A stretch of DNA of 64,000 nt, taken from contig OY756968.1 of assembly GCA_963580455.1 (NCBI GenBank), forward strand, positions 16,585,996-16,649,995, given 5' to 3'. This DNA comes from Euonymus europaeus (Eukaryota > Streptophyta > Magnoliopsida > Celastrales > Celastraceae). Both the position numbers and the translations under genes were made by a program. Shown here in pieces: positions 59,311-64,000 of the stretch. How positions within the stretch are numbered: the stretch's first letter is position 1; each line of letters begins with the position of its first letter. The notes beneath the pieces were generated by a model. That model was not told the origin of the DNA and did not search any database. It saw only the letters and a program-made list of their open reading frames with translations.

Positions 59311-59761
59311 TGTGAGATCCCGACCCAAAAATATTATGTTTGGTAAAATTTTAAGTAATAAGTTATTGAAAAATAGGTTCGAAGAGATAACGGACCATTG
59401 GAAGTGTATAAGACCCTAAAAAATAGTTTTGAGCTTGGTTCGGTAAATGGGTCATAACTTTTAGTGTACATGTCCGTTCGGGCCCATAATATATCAAATC
59501 AAAGCTAAGACCGAGACAGAAGATAAATTTGAGAAAAAACTGGGTTTCTGTGAATAGTAATCCGTCTGGACGGATAATAGGGCATCCAGAAGGATATGCC
59601 TAGATTCAAACCAGCGGGTTATGGGAACAGTAATCCGTCCGGACGGCTATCGGGAAATCAGTTTTTAAGAAACGGAGATAGACATTTCTGGGCATTATCA
59701 ACATTTGGGAGCCCGACTAGAGAGAGAAAATGAGAGAGAAGGAGGTTTTAGCAAGAGTTTG
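59311..59761 (+). mobile_element. V2: left part of a V-related gypsy LTR
   Basis: Starts TGTGAGATCCCGACCC, matching in this orientation the - strand start of V's LTRs (TGTGAAACCCCGACCC). It also shares CATAACTTTT, ACATGTCCGTTC and GGGCCCATAATATATCAAAT with them. It carries CCGTCTGGACGG (59562-59573) and CCGTCCGGACGG (59635-59646) where V has TTCCAGCGCT-type palindromes. It is cut by the Athila LTR at 59762. Confidence 0.82.
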
Positions 59762-61316
59762 TGATAAGTGCCAGAATATACATTCTTAAAGTGCTAAAAT
59801 ACTACCAAAGCAATGCCAAGAAATTGTGCTTAAAAGCTGAATTTTCAAGATTATTGTACTTAAGATCTTCTTGGATGTTTTGCAGGTTAAGAGGCAGTAA
59901 GAGCTGTCGGAATGAGATTTGATCTTCAGTAAATTTTTAGAGGATACTTCAAGATTTTCAGGAAGTATTTTTTCACAAAAATCGGAGTTCATTTGGGCCT
60001 CTAAAGGTTGCCTTGAAGTCAAGTTTGGAAGTTATATCCGAGGCATAATTTCTGTTTGCAGACCAGACCTTTAGAAGCCCATAACTTGAGCGTCTGATGT
60101 CCAAATTGAGTGATTCAAAAGCCCACAATTATCTACACATTTGTATCTAAAATATTGATGAAGGTTTTGAGTTCATAATAGGCTTCGTTTAGGCCCAGAA
60201 TGCAGTTACAAGATTAGTGTGTAATTGGAAGTTGATGTCATTGATGATACCATTTCCATTCAAAGAGTGGACAATCCACCACACCAATTTGATGGACAAT
60301 CCACCACCAAAAGATGGCACTAACTCCTCCACTATGTGCTCATTTTCTCTATAAATAGAGAGGAGTAGGGGCTAGGAGGGGGAGCTTGGAGACAAGAAGG
60401 AAAGAGGAGAAGGATTGGAGGCAAAAAGAGGAGAAGGAAAAGAAGAAAACAAGGCTTGTGTTTGTAATTATGTTTTTATGTTTCATGTTTTATTTGGTTA
60501 TGTATAACTAAACTCTTGTTAGTTAGGGCTTGTCTTGAAGCCCTAAGCATGCTTTCAATTTTATAAGTTGTGTGGATTTCAATTTCTACAAGCATGATGA
60601 TTTTGATTTTTCCATATTATGTGAGTTCTAGTATTGTGTTTCTTTGAGTAGCTAACTTTGAAGCATGTATTAGAATTAATTGTTGTAGAACATGGTCAAT
60701 TGCCTTGTTGAATATGTTCTTTCTTGCAACATATAATTCAGTTGAAAATGAATTATGAAAAATCAATTCTTGAATACGTAAGTACAAATACCATGTATTA
60801 GGATTCTTGTGACATTCATATTCTCTTTGCTCTTATTGAATTCTTGATTGTTGATTGATGCAGACGCCATGCTAGATTTCGATTAAGAATACACGTAATG
60901 AGGTAGACGCCATACACTTTACATGCAATTAAGAGAGAATCATACAACTTGAGTTTGGCCATAACCTTGTTGTGAATGTTGTCATCATATGCTTGTTAAA
61001 ATTGTTAGTCTATTATTTCTTATAAATTGTTTGAATGTTTTGTAGTGGATTGTGAGTCTTAGCTATTATTTTCATTAATATCAATTCTCATTCTTGTTCT
61101 CAACATCAATTTCTTTGTCTTAATTTTTATCTATTACAAGATTTAACCCCCCCCCCCCCCCCCTTTTTCCCCCTTTTATAATTGTATCAATTATATTTAA
61201 GTGTTAGATTATATATCTATTAGCATCACTCCTTGTGGGATCGACTCTTACTCTGTTCACTATATATTAATTGTACATTTGTAAGTATATTTTAAATTGT
61301 TACTAACGACATAACA
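59762..61316 (+). repeat. Athila 5' LTR (1555 bp)
   Basis: Starts TGATAAGTGCCAG, ends ACGACATAACA. Contains a TATA box (60350-60357), a 17-base C run (61147-61163) followed by T and C runs, and CCCATAACTTGAGCGTCTGA (60069), which loosely echoes the CATAACTT stretch in V and V2. Confidence 0.9.
60350..60357 (+). promoter_or_regulatory. Probable TATA box of the Athila LTR
   Basis: CTCTATAAATAGAGAGG is a strong plant TATA-box match inside the LTR, followed by purine-rich transcript-leader-like sequence. Confidence 0.7.
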
Positions 61317-61321
61317 ATTTT

Positions 61322-61339
61322 TGGCGCCGTTGCCGGGGA
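61322..61339 (+). other. Athila primer-binding site (tRNA-Asp)
   Basis: TGGCGCCGTTGCCGGGGA, the well-known Athila-group complement to the tRNA-Asp 3' end, five bases after the LTR. Confidence 0.93.
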
Positions 61340-61395
61340 CGTGATTACCTAATATAGTGTCATCTAACTCTTGTATATAATTTATTTATTTATTG

Positions 61396-61800
61396 TTAGC
61401 ACCTCCTACATGGAAGGTTTACATTATATGTCATTATTTAACGTGGTTGGCTTAAACGCCCCATTTTGTTTTCTATTAATGGCTGGTTCAAACCGCCTAC
61501 TGTTCTTAATATATGTATATATCTATTAATATTAATGGCTGGTTCTACCACCTACTATTGTTGATATATGTATATATCTATTAATATTAATGGCTGGTTC
61601 TACCGCCTATTAATATGCCTTAATATTTACTAACATCATTTTTTATGGTTGGCCTTTTCTGCCCCATTTTATTTCTTCTGTATACTAACTTTTTATATAT
61701 TATCAACTAACTCCTTTAATCCTCTGGTTGTGATTGGCACTGCCATCCACCAAATTTCTCTATATTAATTTATGTTCATGGTTGGCCTCGCCACCTAAGT
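61396..61800 (+). repeat. Series of hairpin-like repeats in the Athila leader
   Basis: At least seven units built on TGG(T/C)TGG(C/T) plus a short loop plus (A)CCGCC: about 61444, 61480, 61535, 61590, 61648, 61733 and 61780. Examples are GGCTGGTTCTACCGCC and GGTTGGCCTCGCCACC, each able to pair GGC-GGT with ACC-GCC. Units at 61480-61605 are also part of about 55-bp tandem repeats with ATATGTATATATCTATTAAT. Confidence 0.7.
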
Positions 61801-61843
61801 AGTTCATTTATATTGTTATTTTTCCTATTTTGCAGATACATGA

Positions 61844-64000
61844 ATGTCCAGCTCAAATCTTGAGAACTTATCGAGTGACGACATTTCGTTAAACACAAAA
61901 TTAGCGGATATCCGTTTATTTTGTCAAAGAGACCATCGCATTCCAGAGAGATCACCTTTGTCATCACCAACTCCAAGTCCCACAGCCCCAGTTCAAATGG
62001 AAGAAGAACCAGATAATATGAACAAGCCACTTAAGGATTTCTCTGTGCCTCAAGCAGCAGATCAAGCTTCATGCATTGTCTACCCGCAGACTACTGTAGA
62101 CAACTTTGAACTAAAGTCAGGAATGATTCATTTGTTGCCTACGTTCTTAGGCCATGCTGGAGAAGATCCTCACATGCATCTTAAACAATTCTCTGATGTC
62201 TGTTCCACACTTAAAATAAGAGGTTTAACTGATGAGCAGGTTCATCTGCGATTGTTTCCATTTAGTCTGAAGGAACAAGCAAAGACATGGCTTCACTCTT
62301 TACCAAGAGCTTCAATTAGAACATGGACAGATTTGGCAAACAAGTTCTTGACGAAATTCTTTCCTGCTCAAAAGACAAATAAAATAAGAAAAGAGATAGT
62401 GAGCATCCAACAAAATGATGGAGAAGCATTCCACGAATATTGGGAGAGATACAAGAGGCTCTTAAGCTCTTGTCCTCATCATAATATTCAAGAATGGCTA
62501 TTAATGCAATATTTTTATGAAGGGATGCTAGATTCAGATCGCAAAATGGTGGACGCCACATCTGGTGGTGGATTGATGAATAACAATGCCGGACAAGCAA
62601 GGGAGATGTTCGAAACTCTGTCAACTAATTCTCAACAATGGAGTTACAACAGAGTGAGAGAACCTCAGAAAAGGGCTGGAATCTACGAAGCACAATCAAG
62701 TTCAAACATGGAAGCCCAAATTGCAAACTTGACAAATATGGTGAAGCAGTTAATCGTTCCAGGCTCTCAAGTGTGTGCTGTGTGCAGTACACCTGGACAT
62801 GCTATGGAAAGTTGTCCACAAAATGAAGTTGCGGTCTTGGATGCTCAAATAAATGCATTCGGTACTTATCCAAATCAGAATCAAAACCAAATGCAAAGGC
62901 CGAGGAATGATCCATTTGCTCCTACCTACAATCCAGGATGGAGGAATCATCCAAATTTTAGGTGGAGTAATAATCAACCAATGCAATAACCTTTTGCTCA
63001 ATTACCACAACATCGGGTTCAAGTGGAGCCGCCGAAAGCATCACTTAAAGATATGGTTACATCTATGGCACAGAGCACTCAAGCATTCATGCAGAAAACT
63101 GATAACGCCATTGCAAATTTGGAACAACAAATGGGACAGTTAGTCACTGTATTAAATCAAAGAGAACCTGGAAAGCTTCCTGGCCAAGTTGTTGTCAATC
63201 CTAAGATTAATGAACATGCTAAAGCAATCACTCTGAGGGGAGGGAAAACAATTGGAAAAATGAGCGTGCCAGAAGAAGAGAAGAACCTTGACTATGACAA
63301 TATGATCAATCCAGACGTTCTAGATCCAAATTCTAGCAGCAGTGCTACTCCTTTCCAGGAAACGCCAAACCTTCAGGTTAACTCTAACCTTCCAAATTAT
63401 ATTTCTTCACATGCTCCTTTTCCTAGCAGATTGCAGAAATCAAAGAAAGAAGATCCAATGCAAGGAATCTTAGATACTTTCAAGAAGGTGGAGATTAACA
63501 TTCCTCTTTTAGATGCCATCAAACAAATGCCAAAATATGCAAAATTCCTCAAGGATTTATGCACAAATAAGAGGAAGTTCAAAGACTTTGAAACGATTAA
63601 GGTTTTTGAGGAAGTTTCAGCTGTTCTACAAAGCAAACTCCCTCCCAAGCTAAAAGATCCGGGCAGTTTTACTATCCCTTGTATCATTGGGGGTCACAGG
63701 TTTGAGAAAGCTCTTCTTGACTTAGGTGCATCTGTCAATCTAATGCCTTTTTCTATTTTTGAATCTTTGAATATAGGGGAACTAAAGGCGACCTCTGTGA
63801 GCATCCAGTTGGCAGATAGATCAATCAAATACCCTAGGGCTATTCTAGAAGATGTCTTAGTCAAAGTTGACGGATTAATCTTACCTACTGATTTTCTTGT
63901 ATTGGAAATGGAGCCGATTCCTTTGTCAGAAGTAAAGTTAACCTTAATTCTTGGTCGCCCATTCATGGCCACAGCAGGTACCAAAGTTGATGTTCAAAAG
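61844..64000 (+). pseudogene. Athila gag and protease (one internal stop, runs off the window)
   Basis: Start ATG 61844 (MSSSNLENLSSDDISLNTKL). The gag core has FELKSGMIHLLPTFLGHAGE, then LRLFPFSLKEQAKTWLHSLP and WTDLANKFLTKFFPAQKT. Knuckle CAVCSTPGHAMESC lies at 62774-62815. A TAA at 62987-62989 (Gln expected, CAA to TAA) is the only break; the frame then stays open for 337 codons to the window end. Protease: GSFTIPCIIGGHRFEKALLD with DLGAS at 63719-63733, then ILGRPFMATAGTKVDV. This is the typical Athila arrangement with gag and pol in one frame. Apart from the stop it looks young. Confidence 0.92.

Larger units (their letters stand above)
59762..64000 (+). mobile_element. Athila-type Ty3/gypsy retrotransposon, 3' part outside the window
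   Basis: 5' LTR 59762-61316, tRNA-Asp primer site TGGCGCCGTTGCCGGGGA (61322-61339), 0.5-kb leader and a gag-protease frame that runs to the window end. The primer site and the protease motif with DLGAS are diagnostic of the Athila/Tat group. It inserted into the V2 LTR; the expected duplication is GTTTG (59757-59761), with the partner beyond the window. Confidence 0.93.

Noticed and set aside
61844..62989. Gag as an intact standalone gene
   Set aside because: The frame continues in register after the TAA into the conserved protease, so this stop looks like a mutation within a longer polyprotein.

Overview
The window is plant nuclear DNA, almost certainly from a flowering plant and probably a eudicot. 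It is AT-rich repeat territory with no intact host gene. The evidence is plant-type transposon families (Mutator-like element with an Ulp1-type protease gene, Ty3/gypsy chromoviruses, Ty1/copia, Athila, a Tourist-like MITE), primer-binding sites for initiator tRNA-Met and tRNA-Asp, and pieces of plant genes (brassinosteroid-signalling kinase, ABCC transporter, probable eIF4G). I saw no tRNA, rRNA, CRISPR or prokaryotic-style operons.

Left block (1-24.7 kb): a large Mutator-like element. A degenerate DUF1985/Ulp1 (C48 protease) gene runs on the + strand (1-3570). A MURA-type transposase gene converges on it from the - strand (about 23.7 kb down to 3.8 kb). The transposase gene is split twice. 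Gypsy element A (4418-20492, duplication TGTGA) sits in its coding sequence, and element A's own 5' LTR carries a non-coding LTR element B (4504-12183). A solo LTR, S1 (21371-22960, duplication GCCAC), sits in its N-terminal part. A GTTGATAA / TTATCAAC motif recurs through the introns, coding repeats, intergenic gap and upstream tandem array of this element.

Middle block (24.7-33.4 kb): about 5 kb of non-LTR sequence holds broken exons of three unrelated plant genes, all on the - strand and each in its own gene order: an ABCC transporter (second nucleotide-binding domain), a BSK kinase (C-terminal part with the first TPR) and probably eIF4G. This looks like a gene-capture chimera. It has since been hit by a Tourist-like MITE, solo copia LTR Y (TSD CTTAC) and a gutted copia element X1.

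Right block (33.4-64 kb): a nest open to the right. Copia Z (- strand) is interrupted by gypsy W (+). W holds a complete gypsy V (- strand, 42795-52212, duplication GACAG) and is then interrupted by an LTR-like start U. U is followed by copia X2 (- strand), then a partial V-like LTR (V2), then an Athila element whose gag-protease frame runs off the window with one internal stop. The missing halves of Z, W, U, X2, V2 and Athila are expected, in reverse order, beyond position 64000.

The most unusual patterns are: short GC-rich palindromes occupying the same slot in related LTRs but with different sequence, and shared between unrelated LTR families; a W-box (TTGAC) array in the LTR of element A that differs between its two LTRs; a run of hairpin-like repeats between primer-binding site and gag in the Athila element; and the GTTGATAA motif shared by coding and non-coding parts of the Mutator-like element.
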